From contig OX243827.1 of assembly GCA_945859605.1 (NCBI GenBank), forward strand, positions 6,032,345-6,096,344: a stretch of DNA of 64,000 nucleotides, given 5' to 3'. Every line of letters begins with the position of its first letter. The first letter of the stretch is position 1. The position numbers and the translations under genes are program-made. Positions 48,300 through 60,732 of this stretch are shown one piece after another. A model generated the notes under the pieces. That model had not been told where the DNA came from. It searched no databases and saw only the letters and a list, made by a program, of their open reading frames with translations. The stretch comes from Lumbricus rubellus. Lineage: Eukaryota; Annelida; Clitellata; Crassiclitellata; Lumbricidae.

Positions 48300-49130
48300 A
48301 GCTCATTCCTTGCATAAGCTTACCTTTCTTTCTCTTCCTTTGATTTTTGCATGCAGCTCAACGCTGCTCGCCAATGACACAATGTGTGAGATTCAGCCAA
48401 AGCATTCTCTGCACTTAAATTCCACATCGGAGCGGAGTCGACTTCATCCTCTGCAAATCTGTTTGGACACTGATTGCCACCATCACTTAATGTTTTATAG
48501 GCCTATAGACTATAGTTAATAATGTCTCCTGCAGTTTTGAAATCTTTTCAATTTTCAGACGAAACATTTCTACCGCGAGATTCTTTTCTCACTTTGCGTT
48601 GCGCCCATGATTCCGATTCATACAGAAAATAATTGAGGCAACAGCATCTCCTGCAGCGTATAGCCTACTTTATTTCTCTTCTTCTCTGTATTCTTTTCAT
48701 TTTCAAAATGATCGTCCAATTATTGTCCTTCCTGTCTTTCGCTGCTGCCATCTACATGTGACTATAAGCTCTCCACGATTGAGCAATTAAGCCTTATTAT
48801 AGAATTGGTTTGTTGTCTCAGTAGTTCTCATTATGTACTTTGGCCTCTCTGTCGTTTTGGGTTTCTCTCTGTTCTTTTAAATGTCCATTGGTTAAGTCCA
48901 AGTGCTCTTGGTTGAACGTCTGGCATAATGTTTGACTGATTCTGTCGATCTGTGTCGACATGTTCTCCACTTCTGTTTCGCTTCTATAGTCATTGGTGAT
49001 GTCAATATCGTCACAAATCGGAGAGTTTTCACCAACCATTCATTTAATTTCGGTACTGAGTTAAGATTTGCTTGGACTGAATGTCACTGCTGCAACCAAA
49101 TTGAACCGATGATATATAATCTTAGGCTCT
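48300..49130. other. Unique sequence
   Basis: One TAGGCCTA near 48499. No supported gene. Confidence 0.4.
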
Positions 49131-49134
49131 ACAT

Positions 49135-49625
49135 TGTGTCCTGGGCACGACGTTAAACTGCATCCATCCTCTGCCACAGGGAACCAACAACGTCCCTGTG
49201 CCGGTCCTAAGCCCGGACAAAATGAGGAAGGTTTGCCAGATGGGTGGCGATACGCTGGCAGTGAAAAACCAAAACGATTGTAATTCGCCAAAACCACGAC
49301 ACAAGTAACATAGCTACCCAGATGCTTCAAGGTGTCATGATGTGAAGCAGACATGCATAGTTGGTCAGGACAGATCGATGGAGAGAGTCGGGGGAGAGAG
49401 CGTGGGACACAACAGGCATTACCCACGTTGTCCTCCGTGCCTCTTTTTCACGATTCTCTTCAATCAGACAAGGTGGTTTAGATGCTCCAAGATGTTAATG
49501 GTATGGAGCAGACCTGCTGACCGGACCGGTTGAAGCTGGGCAACATGGCACGAGACAGACTCAGACAGAGAGTGGCATCGGACTCCTACGAGCATTGAGC
49601 CTAAGGATATTGATGATGATGATGA
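49135..49625 (+). mobile_element. Dispersed repeat, copy 2 (retroposon-like)
   Basis: Inverted relative to copy 1 (16858-16360), and closely similar from TCCTGGGCACGACGTTAAAC to the ATTGATGATGATGATG tail. Small indels break the frame that is open in copy 1. Confidence 0.75.
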
Positions 49626-49629
49626 TCTA

Positions 49630-50690
49630 CATATAGATTGTAGTTAAACAGGTGATAATAAGATGCATCAGCTGTGTTCGTCTGTCTATATCTTTGTTTT
49701 ATCTAACTTATCGATGATTTTTCATATAATTATTTCTTGTACAATTTTTAATTCAGTTCTTTTAACATAATATTATCTGCATCATCTGTTTATTATTTGC
49801 TCAAGTTGCTCATGAATCAATGCCTTCATCTAATGTCAATTCCATGATGAACTTATCTATAGGTCTATAATGTTTCTTGGCATAGTTTTGTCGTGAGCAG
49901 TGGAATGGTGTGCAAGTTACATGTCGTTCTTTCCAGAGCGATAGATTTTAGTCAGATCTCCGTTTAGTTTCGTAACTAGACCTGTGTGTTTTTTATGTGA
50001 TTATGATAATCTTTGCTGTTCAGACAATCAGTGCTGAAGTTATCTCTTCCATTCGCTGTCCATAGAAAGCCTTGACATGTACATGTAATGTAAAGGAAAT
50101 TAAGAAAGGGCCTATTGTCCTTCAATATCTATGACTATCTATCACTATCTATGAGAGGCCGCGTTTTACAAAAAAAACTCTCAAAGTATCGGCAACTCAT
50201 TGACATGCGAATGCCCACCTTCTGAATTTCATCATTCCAATCACGTGTTCTTTGATGACTGCCGTTTTCTTTCTTCGGGCTTCTCCTTTGATATTAAGAT
50301 TACGACGTTACAGAAATCAAGAAATCGAGATCAGCATATGGCCATGCTGCATAGACCTCACAAGATAGATGAAAGATATGTCTCTGATCATCATGATGCA
50401 ATGCATGGAGATGCCGGGATCTGACGCGAGCTGCATGAGTCTCCGACTACACAGTCTCATCGTTGACATACTAGATTTCATGTCGCCCGATCAAGGGAGG
50501 GAAGAGCCCTAATCAACACAAAACTGATCTCATACCATTATAAGCCTTAGGGCAAACACTTTTCAGAGCAATTGCTAACGCAGTTCTGCGAGAGCTTATG
50601 AAGTTTCTATCCTCACGATGGTTTTATGCTGCTTGGACAGTTTACAAATCAATAATCAGCTCTCTTCCCCATCTTCGCCTGAATGATTCC
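49630..50690. other. Unique sequence
   Basis: No supported gene. Confidence 0.4.
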
Positions 50691-50699
50691 TTGACATCT

Positions 50700-50910
50700 G
50701 TTCTGCATAATTATACAGTTGCTTGTCTTGCCCTTCAGCTTCCACCAAAAAGGACTCCAGCAAGCGTTGCTGTCCTTGCATACAAAAGACACTTTATGGC
50801 CTAGCACCGAAGTATTATACCTCTCTGACTCATACACTACACTCTCTATGCTCACGATTGATTCGACCAATGCATGGAATAGCGATCAGCTTCACACGGC
50901 GAACAGTTTC
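50700..50910 (+). pseudogene. Degraded LINE reverse-transcriptase C-terminal fragment
   Basis: LALQLPPKRTPASVAVLAYK in one frame, then KTLYGLAPKYYTSLTHTLHS in another. Both recall the LHWLPV...YKALHGLAPSYLSEL block that follows the RT domain in CR1/L2-type LINEs. A frameshift separates them. Confidence 0.5.
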
Positions 50911-51827
50911 TTTCAGCTTATAGACTATGGCTTTAGGCCTATATTCTTATAATTTCATCAGCTGCAGCTGTAGAATTACACATAACTGCAACCAATCGGC
51001 ACGCTCTCTTCTCGCTTTCTCTTTACAGTTTGGCAAACGTTTGAAAACTTTTTCAGCTACCAACCGTTTTGAAGTGAATTCAATTGAACGCAATAAATAC
51101 CTGATTTATATACTAACAGTATAGAAGGCTTGCAGACAGATATACGGTTGGAAGGATGGTTAGATGAATGGATAGATGGATGGACGGACGGACGGAAAGG
51201 CAGACAGATAGATAGGCCTAGTGAGATTGAGAGACAGATAGCTCAAATGGTTCAGCACAATAGAATAGATACAGCGATAGACCTACCCAAAAATAGACAG
51301 ACTGACAGAGAGACGGAAAACTGCAATAACCTGAAGACATAATTATCTGTCTGGAGGTTTGACACGAACAACCAAGTTTCATGCAGCGAGTAATCTAAGC
51401 GCCGAACATTTTTCGATTTGCCAAACATGCGATACTCGAACAAAGAAATGTTCGTGTCTTCGTTCTGCCTTGCGCTCAGATTACGACCAAACAACGCATG
51501 ATGATTTTTCTGTATCACTGTAGATTATTTTTACTCTTTCTTTAATGTGTCTGTTATTTGAGCTCAGCTGATGGCGTCGTTTGCTTCTCTATCTTCTTCA
51601 AATTGCTTCTTTCCACCATCGCTCGATTCCTCATCACAGTCGACTAACCTTCTCGATGGTCATGTGATTACGAGTCGAGATTAAACATAATATCAAAGGA
51701 GAGTCGTGACTTGCTGTACTTGATGCTCGTGCAGCTCGCATAAACGTCTCTACAACCGAACGAGTCTTCGCTTCTGCCGCTGGTTCAACAACACAATATC
51801 GGTTCGACCTGCCAAGCATGCAGGCAG

Positions 51828-52100
51828 ACATATGGAAGGACAGACAGACATATGGAAGGACAGACATACATATGGAAGGACAGACAGACATATGGAAGGA
51901 CAGACAGACATATGGAAGGACAGACAGACATATGGAAGGACAGACAGACATATGAAAGGACAGACAGACATATGGAAGGACAGACAGACATATGGAAGGA
52001 CAGGCAGACATATAGTAGGACAGACAGACAGACATACATACAGTTGGACACATAGACATATGGTAGGGTAGACAGGTATATGGTAGGACAAACAGACAGA
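51828..52100. repeat. 20-bp minisatellite CAGACAGACATATGGAAGGA
   Basis: About ten good units, then degenerate GACA/TAGGACA units on the right. Confidence 0.95.
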
Positions 52101-52454
52101 CATTGGAAGGACAGAGAGAGACAGAAAGACAGACACACAGATGCAGAGGAGAATGTGGCAGAGTGAGGCATGAGAGTGATAAAGAAAAAGTAATAGCCAG
52201 CGAGTGGCATAAAGAGACAGAGAGAGAGAGACACAGTGAGTCAGTGAACAGACCGACAGATCGATTGAGACGGACATGTAGACGTCACGAGAAGAAATAT
52301 GAGGTTGAATGTGGACTTTATGTTGCTCGGGTGGCGACGCATCCGACCAACTTCGACGTCATTCCAGTTTAATATACAGCCGCATTTCTTCTCAGCCGAG
52401 GTCTTCAAATTTCTCCATCACTTTTCCATCCATCGCTTTCTTCGTCCATTTGCC

Positions 52455-52495
52455 TCCGTCTGTCTGTCTGTCTGTCTGTCTGTCTCTGTCTGCTT
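52455..52495. repeat. (TCTG)n microsatellite
   Basis: About eight units. Confidence 0.9.
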
Positions 52496-52764
52496 GCGTG
52501 TCTGTATTAATGCACCGTCGTTTCTTACTGCCACAGTCTCTGCTTGATTATTAGCTTTTTGGTTTCGTATCTGTTTACATGTCAGTCTCTGTGTACCTCT
52601 CTCTGTCTGTCTGTATATGTGTCCCTCTATGTCCCTCTGTGTCTGTCTGCGTCTTTCTTTGCTCCAGGTCATTTCTTGATTTTCAGAGACGACGATGTCA
52701 CGAATGCGTCGGACGAGAAATTGATATTGCGCCAAGCAATAGCAGAATGCAACAACCGAAGATT

Positions 52765-53460
52765 ATGAAGAAGAAGATGACGACGACGACGAGGAGGAGG
52801 GACTGGAGGAATAGGAGGTAGAGGATAAGAAGAAGGAACAAAAGAAGAAGATGAAGATACAGTAGGCGGAGGAACAGTAGGAAAACAGGACGGACAACGA
52901 AGAGAAATAGAGCAAGAAGGGATAGAAAGATGAGACAACAAGTATGGACTAAAGTAAGAGGATAACAAATTTGAGACGAAGGTGGAAAAAGACGAAGAAG
53001 AAGAAAAGGAGGAGGAATAGGATGATGAAAATGCCAAGAGTGAGTTGAAGAGGGAATGGAAAAGGAGGAGAAAGAGAGGAGAATGAGGAGACGGAGAAAG
53101 AGGAGGAAGAGAAAGAGGAGAATGGGAGGGGAGAAGAAGAAGAAGACGACGAAGAAGGGGAAAGAGAAGGAAGAAGAGGGGGAGACATGGAGGAAGGAGA
53201 CGGAGGAGAAGAAAAGACGAAGGCATCATGAATAGTCGGTTGAGAATGGTAGGAAGTGGACAATGAGTAGCCTTGGAGTAGCCTTGGAGTAGGCGTTGGT
53301 TGAGGATGATGGAGGAAATCAGGAGGAATAGGAATATGAAGCCACCATGCGATGATGAGAAGGAAGAGGAGTAGGAGGAGAAGGAAGAGGAGTAGGAAGA
53401 GGAGGAAGAGGAGGATGAGGAGGAAGAGGAGGATGAGGATGAGGAGGAAGAAGAGGAGTG
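52765..53460. repeat. Purine tract (GGA/GAA)n
   Basis: About 700 bp, strongly purine-biased on the plus strand, with short complex gaps. Long minus-strand frames are poly-S or poly-L artefacts. Confidence 0.9.
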
Positions 53461-53804
53461 CGAAGAGGACGTGATGTGCACCGTTGATCATAGATCCAAC
53501 TGATTAATTCTCTTTCCGCCTCCCTTAACGATTCACCCTCAGGTCCACGATTCAACGGAAAAAAAGGTTTTTCTCTCTCTTCTTGGTCTCTCACTCATCA
53601 TATGACCCTTCCACCGCAAACTGCCTGCCCACTGCCTTTCAACAGCCGCCCACTGACCTCTAAATTTCACTGTACACATAATATTGACTATCACGGACTG
53701 ACTTCAATTGCTGTCAACTGACCAACAACTGACCAGGAAACTAGGACCTTGGGTTAATGTCCAGACGAAGCACAGCCAATCAACTGCTTGCTGACTTAGA
53801 CGTA

Positions 53805-53890
53805 TTGTTGAAGTATTGTTGTCTGACTTAAGATGTATTGTTGAAGTATTGTTGTCTGACTTAAGATGTATTGTTGAAGTATTGTTGTCT
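53805..53890. repeat. 33-bp tandem repeat, about three units
   Basis: Unit GTATTGTTGAAGTATTGTTG then TCTGACTTAAGAT. Confidence 0.85.
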
Positions 53891-53929
53891 GGTGTTCAGC
53901 TATTGTTACTCCATGCACGCACACGTTCT

Positions 53930-54240
53930 GCAAAGTTGTTACATCTGACAAAATGTCTAACCTTTGTACGTGGTCACTGGTCATGCAACGCCCTAAGCCT
54001 AAGGTTCTGGGATATGTCAGCTTCAGAGTTTCTTTATAAATTTAGTCACTTCAAGGTGCGTACAACAGTCTTCCATCACATATACAGGAGACAAAAAGCT
54101 TTATTGTGTCTTTACAAAACAATTAAAACTGTACTTTCTGTTGAACTTTAACGCTGAATGCTGACTGTTTGACGTCTAAAGCATCCCTAGAAATAGCTTG
54201 CTACCAACTATGCTATAAAAATTGTCGTAAATAATAAAAG
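53930..54240 (+). pseudogene. LINE 3' end (ORF2 C-terminus plus 3' UTR)
   Basis: AYNSLPSHIQETKSFIVSLQ, then a stop and NCTFC, matches the WNSLP..IQETKSF..FKKQLKT.LF end of CR1/L2-type ORFs. The 3' UTR ends TGCTATAAAAATTGTCGTAA then ATAATAAAAG at 54240, where it abuts the tail of an oppositely oriented SINE. A sister fragment lies at 55045-55140. Confidence 0.55.
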
Positions 54241-54522
54241 TAAAGTAAAGTCCTATCCCGTTCCATGCGGAACACAGGGAGGCGCTCATCTCCTTTTCCA
54301 TGGCCCTAAGCCAGCAATGGACGAATCCCAAGGTCCTGGACACGGGGCCAGTCTATCGCCGGACTTGCTGTTTACTTCCCAGCTTACGCCGGTACCAAAT
54401 TATACTGCTTGGTGACAGAGGCACGTGTGCGTAAACAACCTGCAAAGGGTCGTTACCCGGAGTCGAACCCGCAGCCTCCCGCTTCGTGAGCGGACGCGTT
54501 ACCGGTCTGCCACCAGGTGGCA
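54241..54522 (-). mobile_element. tRNA-derived SINE, family B
   Basis: Minus strand: A box TGGCAGACCGG (54512-54502), then AACGCGTCCGCTCACGAAGC and B box GGGTTCGACTCC (54470-54459). The tRNA-like head is well preserved. About 200 bp of body follows, ending GGGATAGGACTTTACTTTAC, a short TTTAC tail. Not a functional tRNA, since the 3' half does not fold. Confidence 0.75.
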
Positions 54523-55044
54523 CTTGAGCATCATCGTCAGATTTTTCTTCTTCATTTTTTTTATCTCACCGTCATTGTGATAATCGATTATAGTCACCTT
54601 AATCATCATTGTAATCAATAACAGTTACTTTGAAGGAGAGTGTTGTTTCAATATGCACCTAAGAAGCTGCCATGGTCTCATAACGTTCTGAAGAATACAA
54701 GGTTGATCAATATTCTGTTGGTCCCTCAAAACACCGTCCTCTCGTGAAAAGAAGATCAGTGTCACTCAACTGCATGTTACAATAATGTGAAATGTTGAAG
54801 AGGATCACCTTATCATCGTTTCTATCCAATAACAAACGACGCTATAGCTGCTAGCCTATTACTAACACAATGCACTGAAACGACAAATACATCCATAATA
54901 AAGTCTAATAAAGTCTCAAACCAATCTATGCTAAAGAACTGTCACTGAAGAAACAGATTTACAGAAATCTGTTGATAAATGGGTGCGCATGTTATTCAGC
55001 CAAGTAAAAAATATCAGCAAAGGCACAAAAACACTATTGGCTTA

Positions 55045-55140
55045 CATTGACCCAATCGAACACTCTTCCGTCACCAATATACAGGAGACAAAAAGCTTTT
55101 GTGCCTTTAGAAAACAGTTATACTGTACTTTCTGTCGAAA
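55045..55140 (+). pseudogene. LINE ORF2 C-terminal fragment, second copy
   Basis: IQETKSFCAFRKQLYCTFC; nucleotide identity with 54070-54140 is high (TACAGGAGACAAAAAGCTTT shared). Confidence 0.5.
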
Positions 55141-55265
55141 AAAACTTTTCCGTAAAAGTCGCCAATTTTCCGTCTGAAAAAACTGATGACTTTTTTAGTC
55201 ACCCGGCCAAAATTTTCGTAAAAAGTCGCCAGTTTCCCGTCCGAAAAAACTGGTGACTTTTTAAA
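55141..55265. repeat. GTGACTTTTTAGTC-type repeat related to a hAT MITE interior
   Basis: Two units with ACTGATGACTTTTTTAGTCA and CGGCCAAAATTTTCG. The same word order occurs in the internal repeats of the MITE at 60733-61159. Confidence 0.5.
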
Positions 55266-55299
55266 CACGAATTACACCTAAACAGCCGCGTGTGCCTTA

Positions 55300-56640
55300 T
55301 TTACTAGTTTATACCCATGTGCCCTGGTTTTTACCCGCATATACCCTGGTTTTCGGGAGGTGAGTATACGATGCCGTTTTTCCCGGAGGTGAGTAGGCTA
55401 TACGCCGTATACCCGCATGTACCCGCGTATACCCTTGAGTACAGCCCTGCGTTATGAACCCCGCAACTCCACTGAATTCTCACTCTGCATTTTTAGCATC
55501 AAAGTGTGCCCATATAGTTTGCACTGCATGCGCTGCGGCGTATCTTTCCACCCTGTCTATAGACTGGCGAATAGACAGAAGTAGAAACGCCATGAATATT
55601 CGGTAGGTGGTGCGATCTTCTTTCATTCATTGTAGCCTATATACTCGAGATCCATATTTGCTCCGTTAACTGGCTCGCTTGGCTACATCGGAATTAACTT
55701 TATAAGTGGACGTTATGCCACGTCAGCTATATACAATTACATGTATTTCATATTAAATATTTAATCATATAATATGTCTGTAGTGAATCATTAGGTAATT
55801 GCTTACATGATTTTACATAGGGTCTATATATATTATAGGCTATATAATTATATGCAATCTTTATTTAGTGTTTATTGAATCAACGAAAAGATATACATGT
55901 AGGCCTAATGGATGACTATGATTAATAGCAAGTTAATTATTAATCGATCTGGTATACATTTAAAACTGTGTCACGTGACTCTTGTAAGTTTTCACACGAT
56001 TCTTCGTTTCATGCTTTCACTTGGCTGTTGCCTATACACGAAGGAACAAAACAAATAGTTATTAGGTCTATGGCTCTTTCATCTATCTGCCTATTATAAT
56101 AGCATAAATTATTTTTCATCTATCTGCCTATTATAATAGCATACATGAATTATTTATGACACCTTGAATGTCAAATTGTGAAACCATTACTGTGAATTGC
56201 AATGCTCGAGACAATAGGAAGCCATTGCGTTAATAACAGCGTATTTATAATCATTCAAACTTCTTGAGTTGCGGGAAAATACTTATTTCCAGATCACAAG
56301 ATTCCAACTGGTTGAGAATACCGTGATTATTTGCTTCTTGGCCATCATAAAAGACTGCACTGGTTAAGCATTCTGTTAGGTCTACTACTATTTCTAACTT
56401 CCACTTCGTTCCTCATACTGGAATTAAAAATGGTCTGGCAAGACGCATCCAACTGTGTTCGATGCGGACACACGATGTGGATAAAGCCTCCATTCTCCCA
56501 CCTTGCACTTTCCTTCGTGGGCAACATGTGCCTTACAGTGACGTAATTACAAAGTAAGATAAATTCAGGTAACGTAGATGATAGATCTAATGCCTGGTGA
56601 TACAAGAGTCATAATAATAATTTCCATCAGTCAACAATAC
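55300..56640. other. Unique sequence with short duplications
   Basis: A degenerate TACCCGCRTATACCC repeat at 55300-55440, ending AGTACAGCCCTG (reverse complement CAGGGCTGTACT, possibly one end of a DNA transposon), and a 36-bp direct duplication at 56075-56150 (CATCTATCTGCCTATTATAA). No gene supported. Confidence 0.45.
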
Positions 56641-56641
56641 G

Positions 56642-56860
56642 ATTGATAGACCGCAACCGGTTACAGTGTACAGCTATGCAATTGAAACGATTGACAAGAG
56701 AAAAAATCACAGAAGACTTAAATCTTAACTACTGACAGAACTAATAGCTGCCTACAAACTGTGCTTCAAAGCATTTTATCCTACGGGGGCTTCGGGAATC
56801 GAACTCAGCTCCACTGATCTCCATGCAAGTGTGTTATTCAAATCGCCACCGGTCACCCAT
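56642..56860 (-). mobile_element. tRNA-derived SINE, family A, copy 2
   Basis: Minus strand: A-box-like GGTGGCGATTTGAA, then B box GTTCGATTCCC (56804-56794), and the same 3' end as copy 1 (GTTGCGGTCTATCAAT). Confidence 0.68.
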
Positions 56861-56869
56861 TGTTTCATG

Positions 56870-58530
56870 GTACCAGGGTAGGGTACACATGGCCAATTAC
56901 GGTCAAATTAAATTATGTAAGGTGAGCCTATAGTAAGGAAAAATAAAATACGTTGGCTTCGATTCGATAGCGACTTTGACTTTTGTAGTTTGCAAATCAG
57001 CTTGAAGGGATACATGTATACTGTTATGGAGACAAAACTTACCAGATAATTGTGTGTACTGAGATCGAAGAGAATGTAATGCAAATCTTCTAAAACTTCT
57101 CAGCGCCCACAAAAGCCACGTTAGAGAGACCAGCTTATTTACCGGCGCTATATCAATTCAAGTTTGCACTAGGTAGAGGCTAGAGCTGCCTTTTTCGTTC
57201 CGGTGCCAGGTCAAAATCCGGGAGGTCAATTCGAGGAGACAGCGTGGGGCTACGGTGGTTGTCGGTGATAGTGGTAGTTGGGTGATGGAAACTGATTGGA
57301 ATCTGGATAGGATAGCTTGAAGAGTTCGGTTTTCAGTCGTGAATGTAAAGCAACAGAGGAGAGTGCAAGCGGATGAGAGATTGAATTTGGAGGGGAGATA
57401 TAGAGTATCCGGGGGATAAACCATTCTGCCCCTATTATCATGCGTATGATTGAAAATTTTCTGCTGTAGGCTAATCAAAATTCAAAATGAGCCTAATTGT
57501 TTTAAGTGTCCTAAGCAATGTTCAGAGCAAGGTAACTCAAATTTAACTAGTGACATAAGCATTCTGAAGCGTTCTAACTGTTCTAAGTCGTCTAAACCAC
57601 TGCAAACAAAATTATCTGGAAGGAATAAACATACCTGGTAGTGTCAGTGTTCAAAATAAAACAAATGAAAGTTCATTTGCAAAAATAAACACACGTGGAA
57701 GTGTCTTTTCAACTTCTCTTCATCTTGTGAGGGGATACGATTATATATTAATGGGAATACCCTATATAGGCTATATTTCGTTGCATCGTCTGTCAAAACG
57801 ACGAAAAAAAATGATAGATGCCTAAATCCTTAAGAAGATGTCTAACGAGGTCACAATACTATCAATAGGTTAGATGAATGTAAATAATATTTACAGTCAT
57901 TTCCCTATTGACATTATTGTGATGGTATATTATACCTGCAGCCTGCCGTGCACATGTTGCCGTACGTCGCACCTCAGTTCGGCAGACCGGCCAGTATATT
58001 ATCCCAGCTATGCTCTTCAGGTTTTCTGGTCCCCTCTTCACAAGTGCCTTCATAGGCCATGGGGATTCCCATGTAAAACATTTCATGACTTCAACTAACA
58101 ATCCTCACTTACGTCCATATTTTAAGATAACTCTAGATTGACAAATTGTCATTGCATCATACTATGAATTCCTACACAAACTTTTTCAATTTATATGTAC
58201 TACTAGCGTACCCGGCCACGCGTTGTTGCGGCTGAAAAGAGCATCCAACCATCCCTCCCTACCCCTTCCACCTCCCATCCGAAATAATTTTATGGCAGCC
58301 TTGAGACCGCCCCTTTAAGCGGAGTTTGAGTCAAGAGCGGTTCTGAGCAGCAACTTTGAAATGCTCTATATAATTTTCATAATGAGTACAAGAGTAAATT
58401 AGTATTAGTGCTGTTTTCACAATAATTATAGATCACGCTCTGGTTGTTGTATTACCATTTGCTCCGACACTTTGACCAATCACTACCGACAAATGTTAAG
58501 TTTAAAATGCATTATCTATTATAGCTTGTA
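56870..58530. other. Unique sequence
   Basis: A retroposon-type GGCGCTATATCAATTC near 57143 and a CTAGCGTACCCGGCCACGCG motif near 58203 hint at unclassified element ends. No gene supported. Confidence 0.4.
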
Positions 58531-59430
58531 TGCTATGGAAGCCCCCTGTCACCAATTCTATTTAACATCTATATTGAAGAAATTGTCAGAGAAACGTTAG
58601 ATGAGCTGGAGGAGGGGATAAAAGTGGGTGGGAAAATGGTGAAAGCACTAAGATTTGCAGACGACCAGGCGATGTTGGCTGGCAGTCAGGAAGGCTTACA
58701 AAAGATGATGGACCGCTTAAATACGATATCGTTGAACTACGACATGAAAATAAACATAAAGAAAACAAAGGTGATGAAGATAAGTAAGAGAGGAGAGGAA
58801 ACGGTAAATATCACATTAAATGGGGAGGAAATAGAACAGGTGAAGAAGTTCTGCTATCTGGGAAGTATGGTTACAGAGGATGCAAGGTGTCACGTAGAAA
58901 TAAAAAGAATAGCTATGGGAAAAGATGCATTCTACAAAAGGGGGGAGCTACTCAGAGGAAGTCTAAACATGCATCTGAAGAAGAGAATGGTGAAGACATT
59001 GGTGTGGAGTGTTGTCCTGTACGGCTCGGAAACGTGGACAATGCGACAAGAGGACATAAAGCGACTGGAGGCCTTCGAGATGTGGATATGGCGAAGAATG
59101 GAGAGAATCAGCTGGGTTGAGCGAAAAACGAACGAGGAAATCTTACAATTGGTGGAAAAAAGAGAGCACTGATGGACACTATACGTGGGCGACAGAAGAA
59201 ATGGATAGGACACATCTTAAGGAGCGACACCCTACTAAAAGACATCATTGAGGGAAGAATGGAGGGGAAAAGGATGCGAGGCAGACCAAGAACAATGCTG
59301 CTGGACTGGATGCTGTCAGAAGAGGGATACAGTGGACTGAAAAGAGAAGCTCAGGACGGAGAAAAATGGCGTCGTTGGACATACGAACCTGCCTGACGGC
59401 AGAGAACCTAAAGAAGAAAGAAGCTATGGA
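58531..59430 (+). pseudogene. 5'-truncated, frameshifted non-LTR retrotransposon (LINE) reverse transcriptase
   Basis: Begins inside the RT domain with GSPLSPILFNIYIEE, then the catalytic FADD box (58654-58665; FADDQAMLAG), the NIKKTKVM and VKKFCYLGS motifs, SVVLYGSETW, and the C-terminal EMWIWRRMERISW. The first frame stops at 59170; the rest ([30 protein letters not shown]) continues in another frame from 59172 to 59396. So one small indel breaks the ORF. The N-terminal endonuclease and the first RT motifs are missing, as usual for 5' truncation. Reverse transcription would be its original role; this copy is dead. The exact clade is not certain. Confidence 0.88.
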
Positions 59431-59439
59431 AGCGCACGC

Positions 59440-60178
59440 ACCTGCATCCCAAGTGGCAAGCATTGATGTACGTCAGTGTGTCCGCTCCGCACACTGGAGC
59501 ATAGTTGTTAGGGCAGAAAGGCCTACAACCTTTCACAGCTGTACACAGAATGTTCGACAATTATTGACAGTGCAACAAACAAACCAAATCTAAATCTGAC
59601 CATAAATATAAATAAGTTCAACGCAAAACAGTATTTAAGTCTTACTTCCAACGATAATTTTTAAAGTTTAAGATAAATAACACCTACGAACGTACGAACG
59701 AAGGTCATGCACACAGGCGTAGCCTTTATCATGTAAATATAAGTAGGGTCTACCGGTAAGAGGGAAGTTAGAAATAAGCAATAATATAAGAAACATGGTG
59801 GCGTATATCCTCTAGGCACAAGGCGGAGCGTAACAAAGAGCCCATTCAAGGTTCTAGGGCCACTGAGAAAGAGCGCCGCTACATTATAGCAGTCCAAGAG
59901 CAGTCCTGTTACGATACAATAGGCCTACTCGTTTATTTAACCGTTTATGTAAGCTGACATAACGCAACTTATCTTCCAGATAATTTTTTAAGTGAAAGAA
60001 AAGTCGTTGTGAATGAAAGTCTGTGACTGACAGAAATAATACAGAAAAATAGATTATAGATTATAGAGAAACATAAACACTTTTGAGTCAATCTAACAGA
60101 ACCACTACCTTGATTAGTTGATTAAACATGGTAGGCTAAGTGTTAACGTGAATAAATTGCAATAAAACGCAGACTTAC
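59440..60178. other. Unique intron-like sequence
   Basis: One TAGGCCTA near 59924. Nothing else recognised. Confidence 0.4.
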
Positions 60179-60239
60179 GTTCAGCTACAATAATAGCCAA
60201 TAGCAGTATAAAAGCGATTTCCATCTTCAAGTTTGCCAT
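60179..60239 (-). CDS. Signal-peptide first exon (coding part), candidate start of the Ig gene
   Basis: On the minus strand an ATG at 60239 opens MANLKMEIAFILLLAIIVAE, a short positively charged start followed by an 11-residue hydrophobic core: a typical secretory signal peptide. It ends at GAAC|gtaagt, a near-perfect donor in phase 1. A TATAAA box lies about 80 bp upstream. The first Ig exon at 9145 also needs a phase 1 partner, and signal-peptide exons joined in phase 1 to the first Ig domain are the rule in this superfamily. No other minus-strand signal exon of comparable quality was seen between. Alternatively it belongs to a different secreted protein whose second exon I did not find. 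Confidence 0.55.
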
Positions 60240-60317
60240 AGAAAAACTGGTCTTCGGTTTATGCAAGGTCCTTGAACAGTTCAAGCACGATTCAACTTTC
60301 TCTGCTGTCCGCTGCCG

Positions 60318-60323
60318 TTTATA
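60318..60323 (-). promoter_or_regulatory. TATA box upstream of the signal-peptide exon
   Basis: Minus strand reads ATATCTATAAACGGC. Transcription would start about 25-30 bp further on, near 60290, giving a 5' leader of roughly 50 nt before the ATG at 60239. Distance and orientation fit; no initiator consensus was verified. Confidence 0.45.
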
Positions 60324-60732
60324 GATATCCAACCAGGCTCATGCAAGCAATACAGCCTATAGCTCTGTATGCCTAATTATATGCAACAGATGTTGCGGTT
60401 ATGCATGTAAGCTCTATAATTTATATGTATAGCCTATTCATATAAATATGTCTGTAAGGATATACATAGCCTACAAGTTAAAAATCATAGACACAGAAGA
60501 GTTCAAGACTCAATAATTATAAGCTGAAGTCGCGAATTGTCAGGAAGCCAATTACAGAAAGGAACACAAGAAAGCTTCGGCAAAGTTTGTAACATCTAAA
60601 TGGATGGACGATCAGATTAATTTCAGGAAATGGTAAGACCGGTAGAGAAAATGCTGACATTAAAACTTCCAATAATTAAGATGGAAAATGGATTGCAAGA
60701 CAATTGCCAGTATCCACAAGTAGGCCTTTTAG

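Noticed and set aside
56331..56546. 71-codon plus frame with a hydrophobic segment and KRLHWLS
   Set aside because: LHWL recalls LINE ORFs but the rest does not, and no tail or repeat copy was found.
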